This document shows, in pieces, positions 20,521-28,979 of a stretch of DNA of 64,000 bases (the first letter of the stretch is position 1; every line of letters starts with the position of its first letter). The stretch lies in NCBI RefSeq assembly GCF_001719615.1, contig NZ_MDVX01000002.1, forward strand, positions 62,001-126,000, given 5' to 3'. Position numbers and translations under genes: made by a program. Source of the DNA: Neptunicoccus sediminis (lineage in GTDB: Bacteria; Pseudomonadota; Alphaproteobacteria; Rhodobacterales; Rhodobacteraceae). The notes beneath the pieces are model-generated. The model was not told the DNA's origin. It worked only from the letters and a program-made list of their open reading frames with translations, and made no database searches.

Positions 20521-20856
20521 TCACAGGCTGGCAGCGGGATTCTGATAGGCGGACCCGAAGGCGAAGATATTGTTCGGATTGTTGATGCGAAGGTTTCTTC
20601 GATACAGACCGAAGCCGCGATCCTCAAGGATCTGGCGGACCATATGACCGATCATGCGCCGCATCTGCGCAGAGCGGCGCACCTTGGGGAAGCGATGTTG
20701 CAGAAAGGGCGATAGAGGCTCTATCGCGGGACGCCGCAGGTAGCTGGCGGTTTCCATGATCGCGATGGTTGAGGCTTCGTTAAGAAACCTCCAAAGCGCC
20801 TCTCCCTCCATCGTGTCATAGGTGGTTTTGAATTTGTCGGGACGGTAGCTTTGCAT
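20521..20856 (-). CDS. Unrecognised small basic protein
   Basis: 111-residue cytosolic protein without signal sequence or membrane segment. I do not recognise it. It is rich in Arg (for example HRFPKVRRSAQMRRM) and ends with a segment LYRRNLRINNPNNIFAFG. The start ATG 20856 has AGG six bases upstream; a longer version from 20892 is possible. It sits between the holin gene and ccmF on the same strand, and an unusual array of four 14-bp repeats lies 73-128 bases upstream of its start. Coding potential is supported by the clean frame and position; function is unknown. Confidence 0.6.
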   Translation of the reverse strand: MQSYRPDKFKTTYDTMEGEALWRFLNEASTIAIMETASYLRRPAIEPLSPFLQHRFPKVRRSAQMRRMIGHMVRQILEDRGFGLYRRNLRINNPNNIFAFGSAYQNPAASL

Positions 20857-20928
20857 GATGCGCCTATCAGGTTGGGAACAATATCTGCGCAACCTTAGGC
20901 AGCCATTCGTAAAGATTCCCCTAACATA

Positions 20929-20984
20929 GAAGCTTCATATGAGAAGCTTGTATAATGAAGCTTCATTTAAGAAGCTTCATATAG
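20929..20984. repeat. Four tandem 14-bp repeats with GAAGCTTC core
   Basis: Units start at 20929, 20943, 20957 and 20971, exactly 14 bases apart. Each begins GAAGCTT; three continue to the full palindrome GAAGCTTC, and the rest of each unit is A/T-rich. One copy extends to the 12-base palindrome ATGAAGCTTCAT. The array lies between the holin stop and the small gene at 20521. It looks like a multi-site operator or protein-binding array rather than a terminator. Confidence 0.85.
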
Positions 20985-21058
20985 GTAGTATGTAAATCGA
21001 GTTATCCCATAACAATCAGCACGTTACCGCCCCCTCACCCCGACGCTCATCCCACCTC

Positions 21059-21520
21059 TCACCGCCTTGCCCGCCAGTCCCGCACGGCGGCATTCTCGGT
21101 ATCCTGCGGCTCGGGCAGCTGCACCGCTTTGGTCCGCTGTTGCGAGCGGCTGCGCACATAGTACAATTCCCGCGCACCAAAATAAAAAGACACCACCGCC
21201 CCCAACAGCCACCATAACTCTCTGGGGACCGCATCAAGGCCAGCCATGCGGCGGGAAAATGCCACAGGATTCCACATGGCGAAAATAAACAGGCCCACCG
21301 TCCCCAGCGCAAACACAGGCCGCGGCAAGCGGTTCAGCCCGTCCACGAGATTGTTGAACCAGCCGCCCCGCTCCCGCGCGAATTCCGCGCCGAATTGCGC
21401 GACCGAGGCTTTGTGTTCCAGATGTTCGAACTCCGCCGTTGCGGTCTTGTTCGGCACAAACACCTCTGCCACCTCACGCACGGCCTTCCCGATGCCCAGC
21501 AAATCACCGATCATCCCCAT
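21059..21520 (-). CDS. GTA-type holin (three-TM holin family)
   Basis: 153-residue membrane protein resembling the holin family of Rhodobacter gene transfer agents, which lets endolysin cross the inner membrane. Two clear hydrophobic segments lie at about 68-90 (PVFALGTVGLFIFAMWNP) and 101-118 (LWWLLGAVVSFYFGARE); the N-terminal part is amphipathic. ATG 21520 is chosen because GGAGG is eight bases upstream; ATG 21514, overlapping the endolysin stop as ATGA, is an alternative. The gene follows the endolysin gene with overlap, forming a two-gene lysis cassette. Confidence 0.85.
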   Translation of the reverse strand: MGMIGDLLGIGKAVREVAEVFVPNKTATAEFEHLEHKASVAQFGAEFARERGGWFNNLVDGLNRLPRPVFALGTVGLFIFAMWNPVAFSRRMAGLDAVPRELWWLLGAVVSFYFGARELYYVRSRSQQRTKAVQLPEPQDTENAAVRDWRARR

Positions 21521-22122
21521 GCCGCACACCTCCGTTTGTGGTCTGCAAGGCTCAAGTGGTAGCGCGGAGAGATGAATTCCTCGGCGCGCTTAATCCAGCC
21601 GCCCTTGCCGCCGGACCGACTGCGCGCGTATTTGCGCGAGGCCGGGCGCTGGTCCGCCAGAGCATAGTAGTAATTGCGCCGCGCAATTCCGTAGGCATCC
21701 ACCAGATAATCCGGCGCCGCTGACATCGCGGCCTCTGCTGCGGCCCGCGTTTGCGGACCGATCACGCCGTCAACGGACACATGCTGTCCGAATTGCCCAA
21801 GACAGCGTTGCAGGATCCGCACCCCGTGACTGCCCGCGTTGACATACATGTCAAACACACTGGGCTGCAGGGGGATGGGCAGACCTCCGATCCCGGGTTT
21901 GGCAAAATAATGGGATTTGAAGATTTCGACAGCTTCAGCCTCGCTCAGCGCACGCACGTCTTGCGTATCCACGGTGCCGTCATTGTTCAGGTCCAGCCCT
22001 AGACGGCGCATGGTGTGGATTGTGACACCGAATTTCGTTGCTCCGCCCGGATCGTCCGGATCATTCACATAACCGCCTTCACGGCGCACGATTTCTCTGG
22101 CGATTTGATCTACTGTTTTCAT
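21511..22122 (-). CDS. GTA-type endolysin (GH108 N-acetylmuramidase)
   Basis: 203-residue peptidoglycan hydrolase expected to cleave the glycan backbone during release of gene transfer agents. The catalytic Glu is E15 in REGGYVNDPDDPGGATKFG, typical of GH108; the C-terminal part carries a peptidoglycan-binding-like region (SVDGVIGPQTRAA near 115). No signal sequence is present, fitting holin-dependent export. Residues 44-55 form an EF-hand-like loop DLNNDGTVDTQD. An eight-base inverted repeat lies directly upstream and touches the ribosome binding site. It is placed between ccmE and ccmF with no phage structural genes nearby. Confidence 0.88.
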   Translation of the reverse strand: MKTVDQIAREIVRREGGYVNDPDDPGGATKFGVTIHTMRRLGLDLNNDGTVDTQDVRALSEAEAVEIFKSHYFAKPGIGGLPIPLQPSVFDMYVNAGSHGVRILQRCLGQFGQHVSVDGVIGPQTRAAAEAAMSAAPDYLVDAYGIARRNYYYALADQRPASRKYARSRSGGKGGWIKRAEEFISPRYHLSLADHKRRCAAWG

Positions 22123-22128
22123 AAAATC

Positions 22129-22152
22129 CTGCCGATCTGTTGCTATCGGCAG
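22129..22152. promoter_or_regulatory. Inverted repeat overlapping the endolysin leader
   Basis: CTGCCGAT (22129-22136) and ATCGGCAG (22145-22152) are perfect eight-base arms around an eight-base loop. The arm nearer the gene ends seven bases from the endolysin ATG (22122) and includes part of the only Shine-Dalgarno-like sequence (CAGGA). It may be an operator or an RNA hairpin that limits translation. Confidence 0.7.
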
Positions 22153-22197
22153 AATTTATCGGATCAAACTTCTAAGGTCCGGTAAGCGCAGCGCACG

Positions 22198-22638
22198 CTA
22201 CTCGGTGGCTTTCTGATATACGCCCTGTTCCTTGAGGGCATCCATGACCTCTCTGGGCATATATTCTTCATCATGTTTGGCGAGGATCTCCTGCGCTTCA
22301 AACACCCCGTCCGACAGAACGCCGGTGGCGATCATGCCTTGTTCCTCGGTGAACAGATCGGGCAGGATGCCGGTGAAGACCACCGGCACCGTGGCGCCAC
22401 CATCTGTCACGCGAAAGCGGACGGTCTGGCCGGTCTTCTCGATAGAGCCCCCTTCGACCAATCCACCGATGCGGATAATCTGACCCTCGGCCGGTGGCTT
22501 GGTGGCCAGATCAGACGGGCTGTAGAAATATTGAAACGCATCCCCCGCCGCAAGGTAGATCACCACGAACCCCGCAAACAGGCATGAAAATCCGGCTATA
22601 ATAAGCTGGATACGGCGTTGTTTTTTCAGTCCGGCCAT
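22198..22638 (-). CDS. ccmE: Cytochrome c maturation heme chaperone CcmE
   Basis: Membrane-anchored periplasmic heme chaperone of 146 residues, carrying heme covalently on a histidine and passing it to CcmF. A signal anchor lies at about 10-30, an OB-fold follows, and the heme-binding H122 with Y126 is in LAKHDEEYMPRE. Its start overlaps the stop of the yihY-like gene (TAATG). The next downstream genes are the endolysin and holin, then ccmF. Confidence 0.96.
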   Translation of the reverse strand: MAGLKKQRRIQLIIAGFSCLFAGFVVIYLAAGDAFQYFYSPSDLATKPPAEGQIIRIGGLVEGGSIEKTGQTVRFRVTDGGATVPVVFTGILPDLFTEEQGMIATGVLSDGVFEAQEILAKHDEEYMPREVMDALKEQGVYQKATE

Positions 22639-23462
22639 TAGCTGTGCTCTTTCCTATAGCGCTGGAGGGCAGCGTTCAGTTCGGCCCCCAACAATATGAT
22701 CGCGGCAGAGAAGTACAGAAACAACATGGTGATCACAATGCCCGCCAATGCGCCGTAAGTGACGGAATAGCGCCCCCAATTTGCCAGAAAAATCGACAAT
22801 CCCGTGGCCATGCCAAGCCAGCTTATGGTGGTGAACACAGCGCCCGGCCAGCGGGTGAACCCTTCGGCGTGATTGCTTGGAAGAAACCAGTGCAGGCTCC
22901 AGATCAGCCAGTAAAACACAACAATTCCAACAGCGTATCGCATCAAAGTGATGTTGGTTGGAATTTCCACGTGGGTGAATTCTTCGATTACAACGATCAA
23001 ACCTGGCGCCAGAAGGATCGACAGGCCCAGAATTACAGCCGCAATCGCAGAGAGGAAAACCGTCACCAGCGCCTTGATCTTGCGCAGGACCCAGACCCCG
23101 CCATCCCGCTCCCCGTAGATGCCATCAAAGGCGCGGTTAATTGCCTCAACCCCGCGCATGGCCGCCCAGATCGCCACCAGAATGAACAGGGTGAACAGGC
23201 TATGCGTCCGCGACAGCACATCCACCACCGCCGGTTCCAAAACTTTGGCAAGATAGGGCGGTGCGAAATCAAACAGCACACCCACTGCCTCGGCACTGCG
23301 GTCCACACCGATAAAAATCCCCGTCAGCGAGACACAGAAAATCAGAAACGGAAAAATCGCGAGCAGCAGGGAATAGGCGATGTACCCCGCCTGCATATCC
23401 CCGCCCCGCGCAATAAAGGAGTTCACTGCATCGCGCGAGACGACAATGAACGGAGAATGCAT
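22638..23462 (-). CDS. YihY/BrkB family inner membrane protein
   Basis: 274-residue polytopic membrane protein with about six hydrophobic segments and the family-typical GYIAYSLLLAIFPFLIF and WPGAVFTTISWLGMATG stretches. Formerly annotated as ribonuclease BN in error; the real function of this family is unknown. ATG 23462 overlaps the argC stop (TGATG), and the stop overlaps the ccmE start, so argC, this gene and ccmE are one coupled unit. GTG 23465 is an alternative start. Confidence 0.9.
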   Translation of the reverse strand: MHSPFIVVSRDAVNSFIARGGDMQAGYIAYSLLLAIFPFLIFCVSLTGIFIGVDRSAEAVGVLFDFAPPYLAKVLEPAVVDVLSRTHSLFTLFILVAIWAAMRGVEAINRAFDGIYGERDGGVWVLRKIKALVTVFLSAIAAVILGLSILLAPGLIVVIEEFTHVEIPTNITLMRYAVGIVVFYWLIWSLHWFLPSNHAEGFTRWPGAVFTTISWLGMATGLSIFLANWGRYSVTYGALAGIVITMLFLYFSAAIILLGAELNAALQRYRKEHS

Positions 23463-24505
23463 CACGGGAACAGCGGTGCCAGTTCCAACCCCATCGTTTC
23501 GGGCAGCCCCAGCATCAGGTTGGCATTCTGTATCGCCTGACCGCTAGACCCTTTGGTGAGGTTATCAAGCGTTGAAAACACCATTACCCGTCCTGGCTTG
23601 CGGTCAGGAATAACCCCCAGATGGCAGTAGTTAGAGCCGCGCACGTGTTGCGTGGCGGGTGCCTCTCCGAAGGGGAGAACATAAACAAAGGGTTCATCGT
23701 CGTATTTCGCGCGCAAGGCATCGTGAATCGCCTGTGCTTCACCCTTGACGTAGATGGTCGCCAGAATTCCACGGTTCTGGGGCAGCAGATGGGGGGTGAA
23801 AGTCACGCTCACCGGCTTGCCCGCGATCAGGGACATTTCCTGATCGAACTCTGCCAGATGCCGGTGCGCAGCCACGTTATAGGCGCGGTAGCCTTCGGAA
23901 ACTTCGGAATGCAACATGCCTTCCTTGGGCGAGCGCCCTGCCCCGCTGACACCTGTGGCCAGATCAATGATAATGTCGTCGCTGTCAATCACACCGGCTT
24001 CCAGCAGCGGCAGGATCGGCATCAGGCCGGTCATGGCGTTACAGCCGGTGCCTGCCACCAGACGGGCGGATTTGATCTGTGCGCGGTAGTATTCGGTCAG
24101 CCCGTAAACCGCCTCTTTTTGCAACTCCAACGCTGTATGCGGGCCGCCATACCATTTTGCATAGTCTTCCGGATCGCGCAGCCGGAAATCGGCCGACAGA
24201 TCGACCACCTTCACCGTTTCGGGCAGTTCACGGATCACGCTCTGGCTGGTGGCGTGGGGCAGCGCACAGAACACCAGATCAATCTCGTCAAAGTTGACGT
24301 CTTTGATGGTGGTCAGCTCCGGCAGGTCCAGATGCCGCAAATGGGGGAACACGGCGCCGTAGGCCATGCCGGCCTTACGGTCCGCTGTCATCGCACGCAC
24401 AACCATTCCGGGGTGGGTTGCGATCAGGCGCACCAGCTCTGCGCCGGTATAACCGGACGCCCCCAAAATCGCGATATTTTTCGGCGTGTCTACATGCGTG
24501 CTCAT
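23462..24505 (-). CDS. argC: N-acetyl-gamma-glutamyl-phosphate reductase
   Basis: NADPH-dependent reductase of arginine synthesis, converting N-acetylglutamyl phosphate to the semialdehyde. 347 residues; the N-terminal NAD(P)-binding loop [15 protein letters not shown] is at about 13-27 and the catalytic C155 sits in [17 protein letters not shown] precedes ATG 24505 at seven bases. It heads the argC-yihY-ccmE unit. Confidence 0.96.
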   Translation of the reverse strand: MSTHVDTPKNIAILGASGYTGAELVRLIATHPGMVVRAMTADRKAGMAYGAVFPHLRHLDLPELTTIKDVNFDEIDLVFCALPHATSQSVIRELPETVKVVDLSADFRLRDPEDYAKWYGGPHTALELQKEAVYGLTEYYRAQIKSARLVAGTGCNAMTGLMPILPLLEAGVIDSDDIIIDLATGVSGAGRSPKEGMLHSEVSEGYRAYNVAAHRHLAEFDQEMSLIAGKPVSVTFTPHLLPQNRGILATIYVKGEAQAIHDALRAKYDDEPFVYVLPFGEAPATQHVRGSNYCHLGVIPDRKPGRVMVFSTLDNLTKGSSGQAIQNANLMLGLPETMGLELAPLFP

Positions 24506-24606
24506 GGGCCATCTCCTTGGAATTCGATAAATGATCTAGGGCAAATTGCATCTCTGTGCAATCAACCGGACAGATTTGGGGCAAGTGGTGCAGGTGTTCG
24601 GGGCGT

Positions 24607-25419
24607 TCAGACGGCCTCAAACACCATTCTTCGCCCGATAAAACGGGTCGCAGCCGTACCGACACGCTCCGGATCGCCGGATGTCAGACAACGGGTCTGT
24701 CCCGCCGCACCCACCATATCGGGGTGACGGTGCAAGTAATCCTCAAGGCTGGCGGCTGTCAGACGCCCTTGGGAATAAACAGAAACATCCGGCCCGAGCG
24801 CATCCTGAAAGATTGCCTCCAGTATCGGATAATGGGTACACCCCAGAACAGCCGCCTGCGGATTGGGCATGCGCCGTTTCAATGCTGCCACATGGCTGCG
24901 GGCCAAGGCCTCGGCCAGTTCCAGATCATTGTCTTCCAGCGCATCCACAAGACCGCCGCAGGGCTGAGCCTCTACATCGACACCCACGGCGCGAAACGCC
25001 AGTTCCCGCTGGAACGCACGGCTGGCCACAGTTGCGGGGGTGGCGAACAGCGCCACCTGTTTGACCGCAACCTCCCGCGGCGCGGAGGTATCGCCCCACA
25101 TCCGTTCGGTCATCGCCTCGATCATCGGCACAAACACACCCAGAACCCGTTTGTCCTTGGGAACCCAGTTTTCCTGCATCCGCTTCAAGGCCACCGCCGA
25201 AGCCGTGTTACAGGCCAGAATCACCAGATTGCAGCCTTCATCGAACAAACGCTCACACGCCCGCGTGGTGATACCGTAAATGTCATCAGCGTCCCGCACC
25301 CCGATGGGCGCAATGGCGTTATCCCCGAAATAGACCAAAGGCTGTTCGGGCATCCTTGCACGGATCGCCTCAAAGACGGTCAGGCCGCCCAGTCCACTGT
25401 CAAATACGCCTACAGGCAT
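24607..25419 (-). CDS. murI: Glutamate racemase
   Basis: Provides D-glutamate for peptidoglycan. 270 residues with the two catalytic cysteines C70 (ILACNTASA) and C194 ([10 protein letters not shown]) and the N-terminal [11 protein letters not shown]. It lies 101 bases upstream of argC on the same strand, with the rpsI terminator behind it. Confidence 0.96.
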   Translation of the reverse strand: MPVGVFDSGLGGLTVFEAIRARMPEQPLVYFGDNAIAPIGVRDADDIYGITTRACERLFDEGCNLVILACNTASAVALKRMQENWVPKDKRVLGVFVPMIEAMTERMWGDTSAPREVAVKQVALFATPATVASRAFQRELAFRAVGVDVEAQPCGGLVDALEDNDLELAEALARSHVAALKRRMPNPQAAVLGCTHYPILEAIFQDALGPDVSVYSQGRLTAASLEDYLHRHPDMVGAAGQTRCLTSGDPERVGTAATRFIGRRMVFEAV

Positions 25420-25531
25420 GGGGTTCAGTCCGTAAAATTAGATGAATACTCGCGGATTGGACGTACCAGTAACGCTGCTTTGTGAACGGGTAAAGCCGAG
25501 ATTGGAGAAAGTCGATCCGCAACCGCACGAA

Positions 25532-25560
25532 AAAAGGGGCAGTGAAACACCGCCCCTTTT
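25532..25560 (-). terminator. Rho-independent terminator after rpsI
   Basis: AAAAGGGGC and GCCCCTTTT form a nine-base stem with an eleven-base loop; on the minus strand the stem is followed by six T residues. It ends the rplM-rpsI transcript 20 bases after the rpsI stop. Confidence 0.9.
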
Positions 25561-25580
25561 CGTAACCTTGATCGTAAAGC

Positions 25581-26087
25581 TTAACGCTTGGAGAACTGGA
25601 AGCTCCGACGCGCCTTGCGACGACCGTATTTTTTCCGTTCCACAACGCGGGAGTCCCGTGTCAGGAAGCCAGCAGCCTTCAGAGGCGCGCGCAGGGATGG
25701 TTCGTAGAGTTGCAGCGCCTTGGAAATACCGTGCTTTACAGCGCCGGCCTGACCGGACAGACCACCGCCCTTAACAGTTGCCATCACGTCGAATTCGCCA
25801 ACAACATCAGCGATTTCAAACGGCTGTGCCAGGATCATTTGCAGAACCGGACGGGCAAAATATTTGTTTTGCTCTTTACCGTTGATGGTAACTTTGCCGG
25901 AACCGGGTTTGATCCAAACGCGGGCAACCGCGTCTTTCCGTTTACCTGTCGCATAAGAGCGACCCAGTTCGTCACGAACCGCTTCACGGGTGACGGCAGC
26001 AGGTTCGCCAGCAGCGTCTTCGATCACCATGTCAGAGGCTTCTACAGCGTCCTTCAGATCGTCCAGAGATTTGATTTCGTCGCTCAT
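25581..26087 (-). CDS. rpsI: 30S ribosomal protein S9
   Basis: 168 residues, longer than the E. coli protein because of an acidic N-terminal extension of about 37 residues, as is usual in Rhodobacterales. The S9 core starts at [15 protein letters not shown] and ends with the basic tail [18 protein letters not shown] that reaches the ribosomal P site. The start overlaps the rplM stop by four bases. Confidence 0.98.
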   Translation of the reverse strand: MSDEIKSLDDLKDAVEASDMVIEDAAGEPAAVTREAVRDELGRSYATGKRKDAVARVWIKPGSGKVTINGKEQNKYFARPVLQMILAQPFEIADVVGEFDVMATVKGGGLSGQAGAVKHGISKALQLYEPSLRAPLKAAGFLTRDSRVVERKKYGRRKARRSFQFSKR

Positions 26088-26551
26088 GACTGGCTCCGCG
26101 TGTTTTTAGGGTTCATCGCTTTGACATCCAGCACTTCGGGGTTTTGCGCCTCGTGGGGGTGCTCTGCGCTTGCGTAGACGCGCAGATTAGTCATTTGCTG
26201 ACGGGACAGTGGGCCACCTGGCAGCATCCGTTTGACAGCCTGTGTGACCAGACGCTCGGGGTGTTTGCCTTCAAGGATCTGACCGGCTGTACGGGATTTG
26301 ATCCCACCCGGATAACCGGTGTGCCAGTAGTGAATCTTGTCGGTGCGTTTCTTACCTGTCATCTGGATTTTATCGGCGTTGATAATGATAACATTATCGC
26401 CCATATCCATAGACGGCGTGAAAGATGCCTTGTGCTTGCCACGCAGGCGCATGGCAACGATCGACGCCAAACGGCCCAGAACAACGCCTTCAGCGTCGAT
26501 CAGGATCCATTTCTTGTCGATATCAGCAGGCGTTGCTGAGAAAGTTTTCAT
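26084..26551 (-). CDS. rplM: 50S ribosomal protein L13
   Basis: 155 residues, early assembly protein of the large subunit. Start ATG 26551 gives the normal N-terminus [31 protein letters not shown] and the [18 protein letters not shown] stretch are typical of L13. rplM and rpsI form the usual two-gene operon with a promoter at 26615-26642. Confidence 0.98.
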   Translation of the reverse strand: MKTFSATPADIDKKWILIDAEGVVLGRLASIVAMRLRGKHKASFTPSMDMGDNVIIINADKIQMTGKKRTDKIHYWHTGYPGGIKSRTAGQILEGKHPERLVTQAVKRMLPGGPLSRQQMTNLRVYASAEHPHEAQNPEVLDVKAMNPKNTRSQS

Positions 26552-26852
26552 GGTTTTAAGTCCAATTGCTGGAAGTGAAAACAAGACCGTAAAGCCCTGT
26601 CGAATTCTGCGCCTGTTCTACCCGCCTGAGCGCCGCAGTCAATTGCAAAAATGGCAAAAAAATCGTTACTAAACAATATTTTGAAATTATGGTATTATTT
26701 TACCCCAGAAAAACCCGCTCAAAATGCCCGATTTACGGCCTGTCCTGCCTGAAAAAATCTTGCAGATGGAAAAAGCATCAATAAAGTAGCACTGCAAAAA
26801 TTCATGCATAACCATATTTGGGTTTATTTGACCAATTTTAGAGGGGTATTTC
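26552..26852. other. 301-base intergenic region between rplM and the RTX gene
   Basis: The part near rplM is moderately G+C-rich and holds its promoter. The part from about 26640 to 26852 is conspicuously A/T-rich and presumably contains the promoter of the RTX gene; a weak candidate is TTGCAG (26760-26765) with TAAAGT (26782-26787). No gene or RNA is recognisable here. Confidence 0.6.
26615..26642 (-). promoter_or_regulatory. Putative rplM-rpsI promoter
   Basis: On the minus strand TTGACT (26642-26637) and TAGAAC (26620-26615) are separated by 16 bases, 64 bases upstream of the rplM start. The G+C-rich stretch between and after them is common at ribosomal promoters. Confidence 0.55.
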
Positions 26853-28979
26853 ATGGTTGGTTTTATCGGAGAGCAGCATCTTCTTTCAGGCGACGGGTTG
26901 GGCGTTTCGGTTGAAGAAACATACACAAGCACAGTTTTAAGCAATGGCAAGGTGGCAAGCGCCTATCTCGGCAGCAGCAGCGGCCTCTTGCGGGTCAGTC
27001 TCTACAATCCCAAAACCGGCGAGACCGAGGAACTGTTCACACAGGGCACCTTCGCGCTCGGTTACAAGGTTCCCACGATTATGGCGGGGGATAAAGGCAA
27101 ATTCTCTATCATCATGGAAGAGGGCGCCGATACCATTAACCACAATCAGATTGTGCTGAGGAACTATAAGGCAAACGGCAGCCAGATAGGCGAGGCCAAA
27201 GTGCTGGACAGCGGTTACTTGATGGAGGTGAAATCGGCCATCAACACCAAAGACGGCTTTTTCGTAGCCTACCGAGACCGCGATCCCGAAGCGGAACTGG
27301 AATATGTCGGGCGGTTCTTCAACGAAAAAGGCAAGCAGGTATCGACCTACAACTTTGACGAAGGCCGCGGCCCGACGGAATTCGGCCGCGCCAATCCCGT
27401 TCTGACCGAAATGGACGACGGCCGTTTTCTCGCGACATGGCAGCTAGGCAGCGAAAGTTCGCGTTACGGCCAGTTCTTCAACAGCAACGGCAAGCCGGAT
27501 GGAGAGCGTTTTGAAATGCCCCACAGCGTTGAGGGTGAAGATTATGCAGCCGATCCGGCAATCCACGCCACTAAAGACGGCGGGTTTCTTGCTGTTTATT
27601 CCATCGTTGATACAGATCACCTTACGGATGAAAAGGATCTCGTCCACATTCAAAGATACAACAAGAACGGAGTCGCCAAAGGCAAACCGGTCACGTTTGA
27701 CTCCAAAATAGACGGAGAAAGCGTCACCCCGAATGAATTTGCAGTCGCCGAAACCGCAAGCGGGCTGCTGGCCGTGACCTTCACAGGCTATCGGAAGATT
27801 TCACTTTATGAAGGGGATTCGGATGTCTATCTTTCGGTGGTGTCCCCCTCCGGCAAACTTGTCTTCGGCCCTGCAGTGATCCACGAAGACCCCGAGATCG
27901 AGGACCAGTCCAACGCTGCCTTCCATGAACTCAAGTCCGGCCAGTTCCTGATTACCCTGCACGACAGCACCTTCAAATGGCTGAGCTACGGGGATTCTCT
28001 GCAAGGGGTAGACCTGAGCGAGCCGGATTACTTCTGGGAAGGCAACGGAAAGGACAACAAGCAATCCGGCACAGACAGAGAGGATATTCTTCTTGGCTTG
28101 GCCGGAGACGACAATTTGTCCGGCGGAAAGAAAGCCGATTACATCAAAGGCGGTGGCGGCAGTGATGCCATATCCGGTGGTGATGGTAGCGATTTGTTGT
28201 ATGGCGAAGCCGGAAACGACGTGCTTTCGGGCGATGCTGGCACCGATACGCTTTATGGTGGTCAGGACAACGACACATTGCGCGGCGGCGGTGGAGGCGA
28301 TTTCCTATACGGGGGCGAGGACAACGACAAGCTGCTAGGCAATGGCGGCGGCGACCAGCTTTATGGCGGCGATGGCAAGGACCGCCTGACCGGCGGCGGC
28401 GGCGGCGATACGCTGTTTGGAGGCAACGAACGCGATGTTCTGCTGGGCGGCGGCGGCTCTGACGCAATGAACGGCGAGGACGGCAATGATGTACTGAAAG
28501 CCGGAAACGGCGATGACTACATTTACGGCGGCGAAGGAAAAGACAAGATTTTCGGTGGCGGCGGGAACGATTTTGTTCAGGGCGGCGAAGGAAACGACAA
28601 AGTCTATGGCGACGCGGGGAGCGACAATATCTACTCCGGCGGTGGCAATGACAAGGAATATGGCGGCGCTGGTAACGATAGGATCTATGACAGCGACGGC
28701 AACGACCGCCTGTTCGGCGGTGACGGTGCTGACAGTTTCGTCTTTCAGGATTCCGATTTCGGCAAGGACAAAATCCTAGATTTCGAGTTTGGCACTGATG
28801 TTCTGGACATGAGCATCACAGCCCAGAACCTAAAAACAGCCGGCGCCCCTGACATTAAGATCATCGATAATGACAAGGGTGTGCTGTTCAAAGTGGATGG
28901 CGATCATTCGGTTCTGGTGGTGGGCGCCGATCTTTCGGACTTCAAAGACGGCGACTATATCACCGACAGTCTGTTCTAA
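26853..28979 (+). CDS. RTX-type calcium-binding secreted protein
   Basis: 708-residue acidic protein probably exported by a type I secretion system. Residues 1-400 have repeated beta motifs of the kind DGRFLATWQ...RYGQFFNSNGK, suggesting a propeller-like domain. Residues 416-631 are 24 uninterrupted nonapeptides of the GGxGxDxLx type that form a calcium-bound beta-roll, followed by an RTX C-terminal segment (FGKDKILDFEFGTDVLDM) and a 50-residue tail that would carry the secretion signal. No N-terminal signal peptide is seen. GAGGGG lies six bases before ATG 26853. No T1SS genes are nearby. No enzymatic domain is recognised, so adhesion or surface-layer roles are guesses. Confidence 0.88.
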   Translation: MVGFIGEQHLLSGDGLGVSVEETYTSTVLSNGKVASAYLGSSSGLLRVSLYNPKTGETEELFTQGTFALGYKVPTIMAGDKGKFSIIMEEGADTINHNQIVLRNYKANGSQIGEAKVLDSGYLMEVKSAINTKDGFFVAYRDRDPEAELEYVGRFFNEKGKQVSTYNFDEGRGPTEFGRANPVLTEMDDGRFLATWQLGSESSRYGQFFNSNGKPDGERFEMPHSVEGEDYAADPAIHATKDGGFLAVYSIVDTDHLTDEKDLVHIQRYNKNGVAKGKPVTFDSKIDGESVTPNEFAVAETASGLLAVTFTGYRKISLYEGDSDVYLSVVSPSGKLVFGPAVIHEDPEIEDQSNAAFHELKSGQFLITLHDSTFKWLSYGDSLQGVDLSEPDYFWEGNGKDNKQSGTDREDILLGLAGDDNLSGGKKADYIKGGGGSDAISGGDGSDLLYGEAGNDVLSGDAGTDTLYGGQDNDTLRGGGGGDFLYGGEDNDKLLGNGGGDQLYGGDGKDRLTGGGGGDTLFGGNERDVLLGGGGSDAMNGEDGNDVLKAGNGDDYIYGGEGKDKIFGGGGNDFVQGGEGNDKVYGDAGSDNIYSGGGNDKEYGGAGNDRIYDSDGNDRLFGGDGADSFVFQDSDFGKDKILDFEFGTDVLDMSITAQNLKTAGAPDIKIIDNDKGVLFKVDGDHSVLVVGADLSDFKDGDYITDSLF
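28098..28745 (+). repeat. 24 RTX nonapeptide repeats in coding sequence
   Basis: A 27-base periodicity encoding LAGDDNLSG, GKKADYIKG, GGGSDAISG and so on up to GDGADSFVF, 24 units without interruption. It is protein-level repetition with degenerate DNA identity, rich in GGCGGC. Confidence 0.92.

Noticed and set aside
20449-20715. Small plus-strand frame upstream of ccmF
   Set aside because: It runs antisense to the more protein-like 111-residue gene and overlaps the ccmF leader; no ribosome binding site.
21059-22122. Remnant of an ordinary prophage
   Set aside because: Only lysis genes are present, both look intact and GTA-like, and there are no attachment sites, integrase or structural genes nearby.
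28098-28745. CRISPR-like or satellite repeat because of 27-base periodicity
   Set aside because: The periodicity is that of RTX nonapeptides in an intact reading frame; there are no unique spacers.
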